In this document: positions 1 to 9,831 of the stretch, piece by piece | Layout: each line of letters begins with the position of its first letter | Position numbering within the stretch: the first letter of the stretch is position 1 | Origin: Microbulbifer sp. Q7 | GTDB lineage: Bacteria; Pseudomonadota; Gammaproteobacteria; Pseudomonadales; Cellvibrionaceae | Direction of reading: 5' to 3' | DNA length: 64,000 nt | NCBI RefSeq assembly: GCF_001639145.1 | Contig: NZ_LROY01000002.1 | Location: 276,001 to 340,000 of the forward strand | The notes under the pieces: model-generated | The model's database searches: none | Seen by the model: the letters and a program-made list of their open reading frames with translations, nothing else | Told to the model about the DNA's origin: nothing | Made by a program: the position numbers and the translations under genes

Positions 1-531
1 AAAGTCTTCCGGCTTTATCGCGTCTTTGGCCATGAAGTAGCGCGGCATCAGGCTACCGGAGGTGGAGGAAATAGAGCCGAATACGAAGCTTTTGCCTTTC
101 AGATCCTGCAAAGTTTTTACCGCAGGGTCGGCGGTGATGAACTTGCTGGTGAAGTGTCGATCCTGTTCACGCTGCACCAGTGGGATGGCATTGCCAGTTT
201 TGATACGGGCCTGCACAAAAGTGAAGCCACCCAGCCAGGCGAGATCCACGCGCTCCGCCGCCAGGCTTTCCACCACGGCGGCATAGTCCGTCACCGGGAT
301 AAATTTCACTGGCATTCCCAGTTGCTGTTCCAGGTAATTGCCGAGGGGCTTGAACTTGCGCAGCAACTCGGTGGGGGCCTCATCGGGAATTGCGGAGACC
401 CGCAGCACAGTCGGAGTGAGATTGCTCTGGCCTGTTTCACCGGCGGCAGGGTTGCCAAGCAGCAAGGTGGCGGGTAGCAGCAAAAGCGCACACAGCGCCT
501 TTGCCCGTTGCAGTGGGGCACGTTTTGACAT
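1..531 (-). CDS. PhnD-like ABC transporter substrate-binding protein (partial, runs off left edge)
   Basis: Only the first 177 codons are present; the frame is open to base 1. The start ATG at 531 follows a GGAG ribosome site. Residues 1-31 form a signal peptide (basic MSKRAPLQRAK, a leucine-rich core, then NPAAGE). The mature part opens with LRVSAIPDEAPTELLRKFKP and continues with VDLAWLGGFTFVQA and GKSFVFGSISSTSGSLMPRY, typical of the phosphonate-binding PhnD superfamily. The gene lies 72 bp after mnmH on the same strand, downstream of selD-mnmH. A PhnD-like subfamily is known beside selenium genes and has been proposed to import selenium oxyanions, so a selenium role is more likely here than phosphonate uptake. 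That substrate is inference from context. Confidence 0.85.
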   Translation of the reverse strand, partial: MSKRAPLQRAKALCALLLLPATLLLGNPAAGETGQSNLTPTVLRVSAIPDEAPTELLRKFKPLGNYLEQQLGMPVKFIPVTDYAAVVESLAAERVDLAWLGGFTFVQARIKTGNAIPLVQREQDRHFTSKFITADPAVKTLQDLKGKSFVFGSISSTSGSLMPRYFMAKDAIKPEDF

Positions 532-603
532 GCGAGTTCTCCAGTTCAATAGTGGAAAAAACGATTTATGGAACTTTGTTGTTAACGTTTTTGGCTTACA
601 CGT

Positions 604-1713
604 TCACGCGTGAGCACGGAGATATTCGACTACCTCCCGCTGATTACCGCGGAACACAATACGTGCGGCCTTCTTTTCTGCCTGATACACGTACATGGGG
701 TCATAGTAATCTCGCAACAGTGCGGTTATCCAGTCGCGGTGGCGATCCACAGTGCCATCCGCAAGCTGTCGCTGCAGGGCTTGCTGCATGATGTCATCCA
801 GCTCCTGGTAGCGCTGGCCACCGAGGCGCTTGATGATGTTGGCCAGGTTCTGCCGCAGCGCCTGGGCGAAAGCCGCCGGACCTTCCTCGGTGCCGTGCAG
901 GGCGACAAATTCCTCACACAGGTCGACCACGTAATCTTTCAGGATGCGCTCGACGCGCCCCTCGAGGCTGTCTTCCAGCCACACCAGGGGATAGTCGCAC
1001 ATACCCTGGTGCAGCGACAGCGGCACGGAGCAGCGCCCGATCAGGCGGCTCTCATCTTCCAGCACGAACCGGGTTTGGCCGCTGGCGCGACGCTTGAGGA
1101 AGTCCACCGCCAATGCATTTTCAAACCCGATCTGCGGAGGCTGTGCGGTTGCGCGTTTGCCAAAGCTGGAGCCGCGATGGTTGGCGTGCTCCTCGAGATC
1201 CACCGCGTTGTCCAGCTGCATCAATACTTCGGTTTTACCGGTGCCGGTCATGCCGCCGACCAGGGTAAAACGGCATTCGCGCACCGCGCTTTCAATTTCC
1301 TCGATCAAAAAGCTGCGCATGGCCTTGTAGCCGCCGGTAATCCGCGGATAGGCAATACCGGCTTCTGCCAGCCACTGCTGACTGATCTGCGAGCGCAGGC
1401 CGCCGCGAAAACAGAACAGGTAGCCGTTCGGATGGGCGCGGGCGAACTCCGCCCAGGCATTGATCCTGGCTGCCTTGGTTTTACCGCTGACCAGCTGATG
1501 CCCGAGGGCAATGGCCGCCTGCTGGCCATGCTGCTTGTAGCAGGTGCCCACTTTCTGCCGCTCGATGTCGGTCATCAGCGGCAAGTTGACCGCATTGGGA
1601 AAAGAACCCTTGTTGAACTCCGCCGGAGCCCGGGTGTCGATCATCGGTGTATCGTGCAGGAAAATTTCGCGGAACTCCGCGCAATCGGGACGTGGAGTTT
1701 TTTCACTACTCAT
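604..1713 (-). CDS. mnmH: tRNA 2-selenouridine synthase
   Basis: MnmH (SelU/YbbB) replaces the sulfur of 2-thiouridine at the tRNA wobble position with selenium, by way of a geranylated intermediate, using selenophosphate made by SelD. The 369-residue protein has the family length. The N-terminal rhodanese domain (about 10-130) carries Cys101 in [12 protein letters not shown], aligning with catalytic Cys97 of E. coli. The C-terminal domain has a P-loop GGMTGTGKT at 153-161 and ends with the conserved [14 protein letters not shown] and VFRG. Its ATG overlaps the selD stop by 4 bases (ATGA), indicating translational coupling. Expression with selD fits the shared selenium pathway. Confidence 0.97.
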   Translation of the reverse strand: MSSEKTPRPDCAEFREIFLHDTPMIDTRAPAEFNKGSFPNAVNLPLMTDIERQKVGTCYKQHGQQAAIALGHQLVSGKTKAARINAWAEFARAHPNGYLFCFRGGLRSQISQQWLAEAGIAYPRITGGYKAMRSFLIEEIESAVRECRFTLVGGMTGTGKTEVLMQLDNAVDLEEHANHRGSSFGKRATAQPPQIGFENALAVDFLKRRASGQTRFVLEDESRLIGRCSVPLSLHQGMCDYPLVWLEDSLEGRVERILKDYVVDLCEEFVALHGTEEGPAAFAQALRQNLANIIKRLGGQRYQELDDIMQQALQRQLADGTVDRHRDWITALLRDYYDPMYVYQAEKKAARIVFRGNQREVVEYLRAHA

Positions 1714-2807
1714 TGCACGAGTACCGCTAATCCGTGGTCGGCATCTTCCTGGGCGACCAGTTCACCGATGGGCGCAAGCGCTAGATCCAGCTTCTGCGCA
1801 GTAGCTAGGAACTCTGCCTCGCCCTCCGGGGTGACCGCAATTAGCAGCCCGCCACTGGTCTGGGGGTCGCACAGCAGCTGGTGCTGGCTTTCCGCACTCA
1901 GGCGGACCCGCTCACCATAGCTTTCGAAGTTGCGCCCGGTACCGCCGGGAATACAGCCCTTTTCGAGATAGTATTCAACACCGTCGATGCGCGGCACGGC
2001 GTTGAAATTCAGTTTTGCACAGAGGTCACTGCCGTCTGCCATCTCTACCAGATGGCCCAGCAGGCCAAAGCCGGTGACGTCTGTCATCGCCCTCACGCCG
2101 GGCAGGCGAGCAAACTGGCTGCCGGGGCGATTGAGGGTGCACATCAGGTCCCTCGCTACGCCCACGTCTTGTTCGCGCAGTTCGCCCTGCTTTTCTGCGG
2201 TGGTAAGTACGCCGATGCCCAGTGGCTTGGTCAGATACAGTTTGCAGCCTGCGGTCGCGGTATCATTGCGCTTCAGATGCTGTTTCTGCACCACGCCGGT
2301 TACCGCGAGACCGAAAATCGGCTCGGGCGCGTCGATGGAATGCCCTCCCGCCAGAGGAATGCCCGCGTCCGCGCAAACGGCGCGGCCACCGCGGATCACT
2401 TCCCGAGCCACTTCAGGCGCCAACAGGTTTACTGGCCAGCCCAGAATGGCGATCGCCATCAGCGGGTCGGCACCCATGGCATAGATATCACTAATGGCGT
2501 TGGTGGCGGCGATACGGCCGAAATCGTAGGGATCGTCGACGATCGGCATAAAGAAGTCGGTGGTGGACACCACGCCGCGTTCTTCATCCAGCGCATACAC
2601 CGCGGCATCATCGCGCGAAGCATTGCCTACCCACAGCTTGGGGTCCGCTAGCGGGTTGCCGCTGTCGGCGAGGATCCGGTCGAGCACCGCTGGTGAAATC
2701 TTGCAGCCACAGCCCGCGCCATGGCTGTACTGGGTGAGGCGCACCGGCGACGGTGCCAAGGTGTCAGCAGGGGAGCCGGCTCTGGTTTCTGGCGTGGATT
2801 CGGTCAT
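1710..2807 (-). CDS. selD: Selenide, water dikinase (selenophosphate synthetase), Cys form
   Basis: SelD makes selenophosphate from selenide and ATP, the selenium donor for MnmH and for selenocysteine synthesis. I place the start at ATG 2807, which has a GGAG site six bases upstream. The open frame continues upstream to 2987 but that stretch has no family features. The 365-residue product carries HGAGCGCKI with Cys33 and Lys36, matching catalytic Cys17 and Lys20 of E. coli, so it is not a selenoprotein. The glycine-rich [18 protein letters not shown] and [11 protein letters not shown] segments belong to the AIR-synthase-like fold. It is first in a selD-mnmH operon, and the PhnD-like gene may belong to it. 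The gene is divergent from the DsbD-like gene. Confidence 0.96.
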   Translation of the reverse strand: MTESTPETRAGSPADTLAPSPVRLTQYSHGAGCGCKISPAVLDRILADSGNPLADPKLWVGNASRDDAAVYALDEERGVVSTTDFFMPIVDDPYDFGRIAATNAISDIYAMGADPLMAIAILGWPVNLLAPEVAREVIRGGRAVCADAGIPLAGGHSIDAPEPIFGLAVTGVVQKQHLKRNDTATAGCKLYLTKPLGIGVLTTAEKQGELREQDVGVARDLMCTLNRPGSQFARLPGVRAMTDVTGFGLLGHLVEMADGSDLCAKLNFNAVPRIDGVEYYLEKGCIPGGTGRNFESYGERVRLSAESQHQLLCDPQTSGGLLIAVTPEGEAEFLATAQKLDLALAPIGELVAQEDADHGLAVLVQ

Positions 2808-3013
2808 GAATGCTCCGGGGGTTAGTTGCGGTGATTTTATCAGCCGTTGGCGCGTGGAACTATGCACCGCTGACAATTGTGCGCCTGCTTGCAACCACTG
2901 GAGCAATCCATTTGAATGGTTGGCGAGTATAAAACCAATACCAGCTGAGCTACTTGGCCGTCGGTCGGCTCCCGGGTGAGTTGCCAAGTGTGCTGCTAAA
3001 TTTGCCGTTACGT

Positions 3014-5143
3014 ATGTTGATACGTCTTAATCCAGCGATTCATTGCTTCAGGGTGGGGTGCCATTTGTTGTTCTCGTTTTTAAATCGCGCTGTTTTGCCG
3101 TTTTTGGTGCGCCTGGTGTTACTCGCTGCGGCGGTCTGGAGTGGAGTGGCCGTTGCCCAGGACACCGCCAGTGGCGATCACGTCAAGGTGCGCTGGCTGG
3201 CACCGGATACCTTTGGTCCCGGCGAGGAAACGATCGGTTTCTATTTTGAGGTAGACCCTGGCTGGCACGTGTACTGGCGCAATGCGGGGGATTCCGGTGC
3301 GGCGCCGCGTTTCGATTTTGCCGGTGCCAGTGGCGAGCTGGGCGATATCCAGTGGCCATCTCCGGTGCGCTTGCCCATCGAGCACCTGACCAATCTGGGC
3401 TATGAGGGCGACGTCGCTTATCTGTTTTCCGCCACGCCCAAGGCGTCACGCATGGAAATTGTGGTGAATCTGGAGTGGCTGGTGTGCAAGGTGGACTGTA
3501 TTCCCGGCTACGGCAACATGACGCTGTCGCGGCCAGTGGCGGATGCCGCGCAATGGCAGCCGGTGGAAAAGGCGCTGCGGGACCGCTTTGCGGCCCAGGT
3601 CCCCGTACCCGCGACCCGCGACAACTTCCCCTGGATTGTGAGTAATGTTGCCGCCGCCACGGACGGCGACTCACTGCAGCTGGTACTGGAGGCGGGCGCG
3701 GCAGAGGGCGCCGCAGCGCCGGCAGTGTTCCCGCTGGATGGGGGGCTACTAACCGCCAAAGCACCGCAAGTAGAAGAGTCTGGCGATACCCTTCGGTATA
3801 CCTTCCAGCGGGTGCCGGGCGCAGTCCTGACACCGACAACCGGGTTTGTTGTCAGTGACGGCGAGGGCGCCTGGCAACTGGATGATATTGAGATCCAGGC
3901 TGCGGCGACCAGCGCGCCCACCGCCAACCCCACACCCGCAGACAGTGGCCAGCCTCTGTGGCTGCTGGTGCTAGCCGCCATTGCTGGTGGTGCCATTCTG
4001 AATCTGATGCCCTGTGTGTTCCCGGTGCTGTCGATCAAGCTATTCGGGCTAGTGGGCCCAGAAGGCGAGGCTGCAGGACGTCTCAAGGAAGGGTTGCGCT
4101 ACGCTGCCGGTGTGTTGGTGACTTTCGCCGCGCTCGGTGCACTGTTGTTGGTATTGCGTGCCGGAGGTGCGGCCATTGGCTGGGGCTTCCAGCTGCAGTC
4201 GGCGCCGGTGGTGCTGGGGCTGATCCTGTTGTTCTGGGTGATGGCGCTGTCGTTCAGCGGCCTGTATGAGTTCGGCCATCATTTGATGAATCTCGCCGGC
4301 AACAGTCGTGGTGGCTCTTTCGTCACCGGTGTCCTTGCGGTATTTGTCGCCGCGCCCTGTACCGGTCCGTTTATGGGCGCGGCACTGGGAGCAGCAACGC
4401 TATTGCCGGCCTATGGAGCCATGGCTATTTTCCTCGGGTTGGGGATCGGCTTGGCACTGCCGTTTGTGTTGCTGTGTGCCTTCCCTGCATTGCTCAACCG
4501 GCTGCCCGCACCGGGCCCTTGGATGGAAACGCTGCGACAGTTTCTCGCGTTCCCGCTGTACGCAACCGTTATCTGGTTGCTATGGGTGTTGGGCCGCCTC
4601 CTGGGCGACAGCGGCTGGCTGATCGGCACCCTGCTGATGCTGGTGGTGGTATTTGCCTTCTGGCTCGGGCGCCACCAGTTCCGCGGCAGTCGCTGGATTG
4701 CCTGGGGGCTGGTTGCGGCTGCACTGTTGATGAGTTTTGGCGCGGCCAACTCGCTGCAGCAGAGCGGTCGTGAATCGGGTTCTGTCCCAGTGGCGTCGGA
4801 GCAGAGCTGGCAGCCCTACAACCGCAACGCCATCAACCAGGCACTGGCACGCAAGCAACCGGTGTTTATCGACTACACTGCCGCCTGGTGTATCACCTGT
4901 CAGGTGAACAAAAAATTGGTGCTGGATACCGAGGAAGTCGAGGCGCTGTTCCGGGCGAACGACGTGTATCTAGTGCGCGCAGACTGGACCGACCAGAACC
5001 CGGATATCACCCGTGCACTTGGGGAGCTGGGACGCAACTCGGTACCGGTCTATGTCTGGTACGCAGCGGGCGAAAGCGAGCCGATATTGTTACCACAGAT
5101 TTTGCAAGTGGATATGATCGAAGCACTGTTCGACGACGAATAA
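3014..5143 (+). CDS. DsbD/ScsB-like transmembrane thiol:disulfide reductase
   Basis: This inner-membrane protein moves reducing power from cytoplasmic thioredoxin to periplasmic thiols. The order is signal peptide ([23 protein letters not shown]), a periplasmic DsbC-like domain with a Cys pair in [14 protein letters not shown], and an eight-helix CcdA-like core with Cys in [14 protein letters not shown] and [17 protein letters not shown]-terminal thioredoxin domain has CITC at residues 626-629 (counted from 3014). The N-terminal domain resembles ScsB more than classical DsbD. The start is uncertain: ATG 3014 has no clear ribosome site, while TTG 3065 follows GGGTGGGG and would begin right at the signal peptide; the frame also runs up to 2954. 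The next gene, an exported redoxin, may be a partner. Confidence 0.93.
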   Translation: MLIRLNPAIHCFRVGCHLLFSFLNRAVLPFLVRLVLLAAAVWSGVAVAQDTASGDHVKVRWLAPDTFGPGEETIGFYFEVDPGWHVYWRNAGDSGAAPRFDFAGASGELGDIQWPSPVRLPIEHLTNLGYEGDVAYLFSATPKASRMEIVVNLEWLVCKVDCIPGYGNMTLSRPVADAAQWQPVEKALRDRFAAQVPVPATRDNFPWIVSNVAAATDGDSLQLVLEAGAAEGAAAPAVFPLDGGLLTAKAPQVEESGDTLRYTFQRVPGAVLTPTTGFVVSDGEGAWQLDDIEIQAAATSAPTANPTPADSGQPLWLLVLAAIAGGAILNLMPCVFPVLSIKLFGLVGPEGEAAGRLKEGLRYAAGVLVTFAALGALLLVLRAGGAAIGWGFQLQSAPVVLGLILLFWVMALSFSGLYEFGHHLMNLAGNSRGGSFVTGVLAVFVAAPCTGPFMGAALGAATLLPAYGAMAIFLGLGIGLALPFVLLCAFPALLNRLPAPGPWMETLRQFLAFPLYATVIWLLWVLGRLLGDSGWLIGTLLMLVVVFAFWLGRHQFRGSRWIAWGLVAAALLMSFGAANSLQQSGRESGSVPVASEQSWQPYNRNAINQALARKQPVFIDYTAAWCITCQVNKKLVLDTEEVEALFRANDVYLVRADWTDQNPDITRALGELGRNSVPVYVWYAAGESEPILLPQILQVDMIEALFDDE

Positions 5144-5187
5144 TCGTTTGTTCCATCAATTTGTCCAACCAAAGAGGATACGTAATC

Positions 5188-5820
5188 GTGACTACACAGG
5201 GTATGAGTGGTAAACGTTCTTTCCGTAGTTTCCTGGGCGGTATTGCCATGTTCGCATTGCCGGCACTGGCAATGTCGGCCGCGGTGCCGGGTGAAAAAGC
5301 ACCGGATTTCAGTGAAGTGGATGCGGCGGGCGAAACTCGCAGCCTGAAGGATTATGCGGGGCAGTGGCTGGTGCTGGAGTGGTTTAACAAGGACTGCCCC
5401 TATGTGAAAAAACACTATGGCAGCGGAAATATGCAGGCGCTGCAGAAGAAGTATGCCGAGCAGGATATCAACTGGCTGACGGTCATATCTTCTGCAAAGG
5501 GCAAGCAGGGTTATCTGGAACCATCGCAGGCGCTGGAGGTGGCAAAAAGCCACAACCTGAGTGCCAGCGCTCCATTCCTGCTGGATGCCGATGGCAGTAT
5601 GGGCCGTGCCTACGGCGCCAAGACAACGCCGCACATGTTTATTATCAACCCACAGGGTGAAGTGGTTTATGCCGGTGCGATTGATGACAACGATTCCGCC
5701 AACCCCGCGGTGATTCCGAAATCTGCCAACTATGTGGCGGCTGCACTGGACGCGTCGCTAGCTGGGGAGGCGATTAAAACGGCTTCTTCACGCGCTTATG
5801 GGTGCAGCGTGAAATACTGA
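5188..5820 (+). CDS. Exported thioredoxin-like / AhpC-TSA-family redoxin
   Basis: This is a 210-residue protein with an N-terminal signal sequence (FRSFLGGIAMFALPALAMSAAV) followed by a peroxiredoxin-like domain that starts PGEKAPDFSEVDAAGE. The active-site region is WFNKDCPYVKKHY: one Cys followed by Pro, with no resolving CxxC, as in the PRX_like1 group. The cis-Pro loop is KTTPHMFIINPQGEVVYAGAID. GTG 5188 is chosen because AGAGGA lies about nine bases upstream; ATG 5203 is the alternative. It lies 44 bp after the DsbD-like gene, which could keep it reduced. The substrate is unknown; reduction of peroxides or thiols in the periplasm is inferred. Confidence 0.88.
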   Translation: MTTQGMSGKRSFRSFLGGIAMFALPALAMSAAVPGEKAPDFSEVDAAGETRSLKDYAGQWLVLEWFNKDCPYVKKHYGSGNMQALQKKYAEQDINWLTVISSAKGKQGYLEPSQALEVAKSHNLSASAPFLLDADGSMGRAYGAKTTPHMFIINPQGEVVYAGAIDDNDSANPAVIPKSANYVAAALDASLAGEAIKTASSRAYGCSVKY

Positions 5821-5836
5821 TCGTCCTGCTGGATGT

Positions 5837-5866
5837 AAAAAGGGCTCCACTTGCGGAGCCCTTTTT
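5837..5866. terminator. Bidirectional Rho-independent terminator
   Basis: AAAAAGGGCTCC and GGAGCCCTTTTT pair perfectly around a six-base loop. The A-tract on one side and T-tract on the other let it serve both the rightward redoxin gene and leftward bioA, which end on either side of it. Confidence 0.93.
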
Positions 5867-5886
5867 CGTTTTGCAGAAGCTACGGA

Positions 5887-7158
5887 TTATAGCTCACGCA
5901 GGGTTTCGTGCATGGCACGGGTCAGCTGCGTCAGCTCCTCGGGCTGAATGATGTAGGGCGGCATGGTGTACACCAGTTTGCCGAAGGGGCGTAACCAAAC
6001 GCCCTGTTCAATTAGGCTTTCCTGCAGGGTGCGGTTGTCCACTGGCTGCTTCATTTCCACTACACCGATGGCGCCGAGTACGCGCACATCGGCCACACCG
6101 GGGGCGTCGTTCAGTGGTGCCAACTCTTCCTGCAATTGTGTTTCGATTGCGCTGACCTGCTTGTGCCAGTTTTGCTGCAGCAGCAGTTCGATACTGGCAT
6201 TGGCGACCGCGCAGGCCATGGGGTTCCCCATAAATGTGGGCCCGTGCATGAAGACGCCCGCTTCTCCGCTGCAGATTCCATCGGCGACTTTATCGGTACA
6301 CAGGGTGGCGGCCAGGGTCATGGTGCCGCCGGTCAGTGCCTTGCCGAGGGTGAGAATGTCTGGCGATATTCCGGCGTGTTCGCAGGCAAACATTTTTCCG
6401 CTGCGGCCAAATCCGGTGGCGATTTCGTCGGCGATCAGCAGCAGGTCGTACTGGTCGCAGAGGGCCCGCACACGCTTGAGATACTCGGCAGAATAAAAAC
6501 GCATGCCGCCGGCACCCTGCACGATCGGCTCGAGGATGACTGCGGCGAGATGTGCGTGGTTTTGTTCGATCAGTCGTGCAAGCTCAGCGGTGTGCTGTTC
6601 GTCGCAGGGCTCACCGAATTTGGGTTCGGGCGCCGGGGCGAACAGGTGCTGGGTGAGCTGGCTGGAGAACAGGTGGTGCATGCCGGTGACCGGGTCACAG
6701 GTGGCCATGGCGCCGAAGGTGTCGCCGTGGTAGCCGTTGCGCAGGGCCAGCAGTTTGTTTTTCTCGGGTTTGCCCTGGGAGTGCCAGTACTGCAGGGCCA
6801 TTTTGATGGCGACTTCGACGGAGACGGAGCCGGAGTCGGCGAGGAAGACTTTCTGCAGCGGTTCCGGCGTGAGGGCGACGAGCTTTTTACAAAGTTCGAT
6901 GGCGGGCTCGTGGGTGAGGCCGCCGAACATGACGTGGCTCATTTTTTCCATCTGTGCCCGCATGGCGGCGTTCAGCTCGGGGACGTTGTAGCCGTGCAGG
7001 GTGCTCCACCAGGAACTCATGCCGTCGATCAGCCCGCGGCCGTCCTCCAGATAAATCCTGACCCCTTCCGCTCTGGTGATGGGATAAACCGGTGGAGGAT
7101 TAATCAGGGAAGAGTAGGGATGCCAGATGTGGTTTTTGTCGAACTCTAAATCGATCAT
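5887..7158 (-). CDS. bioA: Adenosylmethionine-8-amino-7-oxononanoate aminotransferase
   Basis: BioA is a PLP-dependent class III aminotransferase that makes 7,8-diaminopelargonate in biotin synthesis, using SAM as amino donor. The 423-residue product starts [18 protein letters not shown], a BioA hallmark. It carries [18 protein letters not shown], the cofactor-binding [20 protein letters not shown] and the PLP-lysine segment [13 protein letters not shown] 7158 matches the family N-terminus; the frame also opens at GTG 7200, but that start would lie in the inverted repeat at 7191-7316. The ribosome site is weak. No other biotin gene is adjacent, so bioA is separate from bioBFCD here. Confidence 0.96.
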   Translation of the reverse strand: MIDLEFDKNHIWHPYSSLINPPPVYPITRAEGVRIYLEDGRGLIDGMSSWWSTLHGYNVPELNAAMRAQMEKMSHVMFGGLTHEPAIELCKKLVALTPEPLQKVFLADSGSVSVEVAIKMALQYWHSQGKPEKNKLLALRNGYHGDTFGAMATCDPVTGMHHLFSSQLTQHLFAPAPEPKFGEPCDEQHTAELARLIEQNHAHLAAVILEPIVQGAGGMRFYSAEYLKRVRALCDQYDLLLIADEIATGFGRSGKMFACEHAGISPDILTLGKALTGGTMTLAATLCTDKVADGICSGEAGVFMHGPTFMGNPMACAVANASIELLLQQNWHKQVSAIETQLQEELAPLNDAPGVADVRVLGAIGVVEMKQPVDNRTLQESLIEQGVWLRPFGKLVYTMPPYIIQPEELTQLTRAMHETLREL

Positions 7159-7190
7159 TTGGGTAGGTACTTCGGTCTTCGTGTAATGGC

Positions 7191-7316
7191 GGCCAGGCAC
7201 CGGGTGTTCATTTTCAGAACCGGGCTAGGCGCCCCCCTGCGAATACGTCCATGTACGCTGCGTCAGCGACGTCCCTGTCGCTGACGCTTCTGAAAATGAA
7301 CCCCCGGCACCCGGCC
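7191..7316. repeat. 126-bp imperfect palindrome with nested hairpins (MITE/REP-like)
   Basis: Outer arms 7191-7219 and 7288-7316 are inverted copies with 25 of 29 matches. The inner 14 bases of the arms (GTTCATTTTCAGAA) match perfectly. Inside lies a perfect 11-bp stem, GCGTCAGCGAC with GTCGCTGACGC (7260-7287), around a GTCCCT loop, and before it a small TAC/GTA hairpin with loop GTCCAT. The element fills the gap between the ybbP-like gene and bioA. It has the same architecture as the element at 11437-11552. It carries no coding capacity. A non-autonomous repeat or a structured leader of bioA are both possible. Confidence 0.75.
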
Positions 7317-7377
7317 TTCGCATTTGAGATTTGTACTGCGTCAGCCTTTGGTCATTTCTGCAATATGTGCTCTGGAA

Positions 7378-9831
7378 TTAAGCCAACTCTCTTAACACTT
7401 TCAGCGGCGGCTGGCTCACTGCACTGCGGCAGGCGAGAGTGCCAGCGGTACCAACCAGTAGCGCACCAACCGCAGGGCCAAGAATCCACAGCCCCGGGTG
7501 GAAGTTAAACGGCAGCTCAAACACCCGCTGCGAAAGCACCGCCAGCGTTGCCTCGGTGCCAAATGCCGCAAGTAAGCCGGCGGCAATGCCAAGTAATCCG
7601 AATTCGATCATCAGGCTGCGCACCAGCAGTTGCCGGCGGCCGCCCAGTGTGCGGATGACGGCGGCCTCCTGCAAGCGTTCGGCGATACTGGCGCGGACGC
7701 CGGCGATCAGTACCAGAACCCCGGCAATGAGCATGAGGGCGAGTACGGACTCGATGGCGATGGCAACCTGGCCGATGGTTTCACGGATGTTGTCGAGGAT
7801 TTTGTCCAGTTCGATGATGCTGACACTGGGGAAGTTTTTCACCAGCTCGTTGACGAACAGTTTGTCTTCCGGCGGCAGGTAGAAACTCTGGATGTAGGTG
7901 GCCGGGAAGTTTTCCAGGCTGCCGGGGGCGAACAGCATGAAGAAGTTGGGGCGCATGCTGTTCCAGTCGAGGGTGCGCAGGCTGGTGATGGTGGATTCGG
8001 TTTCCAGCCCGCCAATGGAGAATCGCAGCACGTCGCCGAGGCTGAGGCCGAGGCGTGCGGCGACTTCGACTTCTACCGAGACACCCTCGGTGAGGTCGTC
8101 GCTCCACCATTCGCCGGCGACGATCTCGTTGTCGGCGGGGAGGGTGTTGGTCCAGCTGAGGTTGAGTTCGCGGCGGATAGCGCCGTCTTTGTTGTCACGC
8201 TCGGTCACCGGGGTGCCGTTTACGGCGATGAGGCGGCCGCGCACCATGGGGTAGAACTCGGTGCCCTCCAGGTTTTTGTCAGCGACGCGCTGCTTCACAC
8301 CGTCCAGCTCGTAGGGCGCAATGTTGACCAGGAAGTGGTTGGGCGCGTTTTCCGGCAGCTGCATTTTCCACTCGTCGATTAGCGCGGTGCGCGCGTAGAA
8401 CATGGCGAGCATGGCGAGCAGGCCGGTGCCGAAGGCGGCAATCAGCAGGGTGTTGAAGCCGGCGCGGCGTTGCAGGCTGCCCAGCGCAATACGCCAGCTG
8501 CCGCCGAGGGCGGCGAGTCTGCCGCGTACCAGCAAACGGTTGACCACGGCGCTGCCACCCACCAGCAGGCCGAGACCGGCGAGCAGGGCGAGGGTGGTGG
8601 CGAGGCTGCCGGAGAGCCACCAGATCAGTAGCAGCATGGACAGTGGGCCGGGAATCAGGCCGAACCACTCGCGTTTGTCCGGGTTGCTCCAGTCCTGGCG
8701 CAGGGTCTGCATGGGATCGGTCTGCGCCAGGCGGAACAGCGGCGGCAGGGCGAAGCCGATGACGCAGGCGAGGCCGGTGGCGATGCCCACCAGCAGCGGT
8801 TGCCAGCTGCTGGGTGGCGGGGTGACGGGGAAGAAGCCGGCGAGCAGGTTGACCGCCTGGGATTGCACGAAGGAGCCAATGGCGAGGCCGAGTGCGGTGG
8901 CGATGACGGCGAGCGCGCTCATCTGGCCGAGATAGATACCGAGAATTTTGTGCTTGCCGGCACCGAGGCTTTTCATGACCGCCACGTAGTTGGCGTGGCG
9001 CAGGCTATAGCGGCGCGCGGCGAGGCCGACGGCGACACTGGCGAGCAGCACCGCGAGGCTGGCAGCCAGGTAGAGGAAGCTCTCGGCGCGATCAAGCGTC
9101 TTGGCAACCCGCGGCTGACCTTCCTTGAGGTCGGTGATGTGTTCGTGCAGGGTCAGTTTTGGCCGCAGCCATTTCAGGTAGTTTTCCAGCGCGGCGTCGT
9201 CGCCGGCCAGCAGGTAGCGGTAATTCACGCGGCTGCCGGGCTGCAGGATGTTAGTGGCGGCGAGGTCACTGGTGTGCATCATCACCCGCGCCCCCATCGA
9301 GAACAGGTTGGCGCCGCGATCCGGTTCGTGGTCGATGATGCCATCGATGGTGAAACTGCCATCGCCGAGCTGTAGCTGGTCGCCGATTTCTAATTGCATC
9401 AGGGGGAGCAGGCGCGCTTCCAACCACACGTTGCCGGGGCGCGGCCCCTGCTGCACGACGTTTGATTGGCCCTCAGCCTGTGCGCGCATTTCCAGATGGC
9501 CTACCAGTGGGTAGCCGTCACTCACTGCCTTTACCGAGGCGAACTGGAATTCATCGCCCGCAGACAGCATGGAGGCAAAGGTGACGGTTTTGGCTCTTTC
9601 CAGCCCGAGTTCATCGGCCTTGTCGAGCCATGCCTGGGGGACTTCCTTGCTGCTTCTCAGCACCCGCTCCGCGGCGAGGAAGCTCTGCGACTGGATGTGC
9701 ATGGCGCGGGTCAGGCGGTCGGAGAAGTGTGCGATGGCGGTGACGCAGCTGACGGCGAGGATCAGCGCGCTGGCGATCAGTGCCAGTTCACCCCCGCGCC
9801 AGTCACGGCTGAGTAGTCGAAGTGGCAGCAT
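7378..9831 (-). CDS. ybbP: ABC transporter permease, FtsX/MacB-like (YbbP family)
   Basis: This is an 817-residue inner-membrane protein with two FtsX-like permease units. Its N-terminal helix is LALIASALILAVSCVTAIAH, followed by a large periplasmic domain, a central membrane block (LYLAASLAVLLASVAVGLAARR), a second periplasmic region and a C-terminal bundle (ESVLALMLIAGVLVLIAGVR). It overlaps the end of ybbA by one base (TGATG), so the two are co-translated. YbbA-YbbP proteins are related to lipoprotein and MacB-type transporters and recur next to tesA. The cargo is not established; a role in lipid or lipoprotein handling is suggested by the neighbour. Confidence 0.93.
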   Translation of the reverse strand: MLPLRLLSRDWRGGELALIASALILAVSCVTAIAHFSDRLTRAMHIQSQSFLAAERVLRSSKEVPQAWLDKADELGLERAKTVTFASMLSAGDEFQFASVKAVSDGYPLVGHLEMRAQAEGQSNVVQQGPRPGNVWLEARLLPLMQLEIGDQLQLGDGSFTIDGIIDHEPDRGANLFSMGARVMMHTSDLAATNILQPGSRVNYRYLLAGDDAALENYLKWLRPKLTLHEHITDLKEGQPRVAKTLDRAESFLYLAASLAVLLASVAVGLAARRYSLRHANYVAVMKSLGAGKHKILGIYLGQMSALAVIATALGLAIGSFVQSQAVNLLAGFFPVTPPPSSWQPLLVGIATGLACVIGFALPPLFRLAQTDPMQTLRQDWSNPDKREWFGLIPGPLSMLLLIWWLSGSLATTLALLAGLGLLVGGSAVVNRLLVRGRLAALGGSWRIALGSLQRRAGFNTLLIAAFGTGLLAMLAMFYARTALIDEWKMQLPENAPNHFLVNIAPYELDGVKQRVADKNLEGTEFYPMVRGRLIAVNGTPVTERDNKDGAIRRELNLSWTNTLPADNEIVAGEWWSDDLTEGVSVEVEVAARLGLSLGDVLRFSIGGLETESTITSLRTLDWNSMRPNFFMLFAPGSLENFPATYIQSFYLPPEDKLFVNELVKNFPSVSIIELDKILDNIRETIGQVAIAIESVLALMLIAGVLVLIAGVRASIAERLQEAAVIRTLGGRRQLLVRSLMIEFGLLGIAAGLLAAFGTEATLAVLSQRVFELPFNFHPGLWILGPAVGALLVGTAGTLACRSAVSQPPLKVLRELA

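Noticed and set aside
610-1920. Long rightward open frame opposite mnmH and selD (436 codons)
   Set aside because: It is the antisense of two clear selenium genes, with no recognisable motifs; high-GC shadow frame.
1710-2807. Possible selenocysteine in SelD
   Set aside because: The catalytic position is an ordinary Cys codon in HGAGCGCKI and no in-frame TGA interrupts the gene.
7191-7316. BirA operator for bioA
   Set aside because: The inverted repeat does not match the TTGTAAACC-type half-sites and its arms are far too distant.
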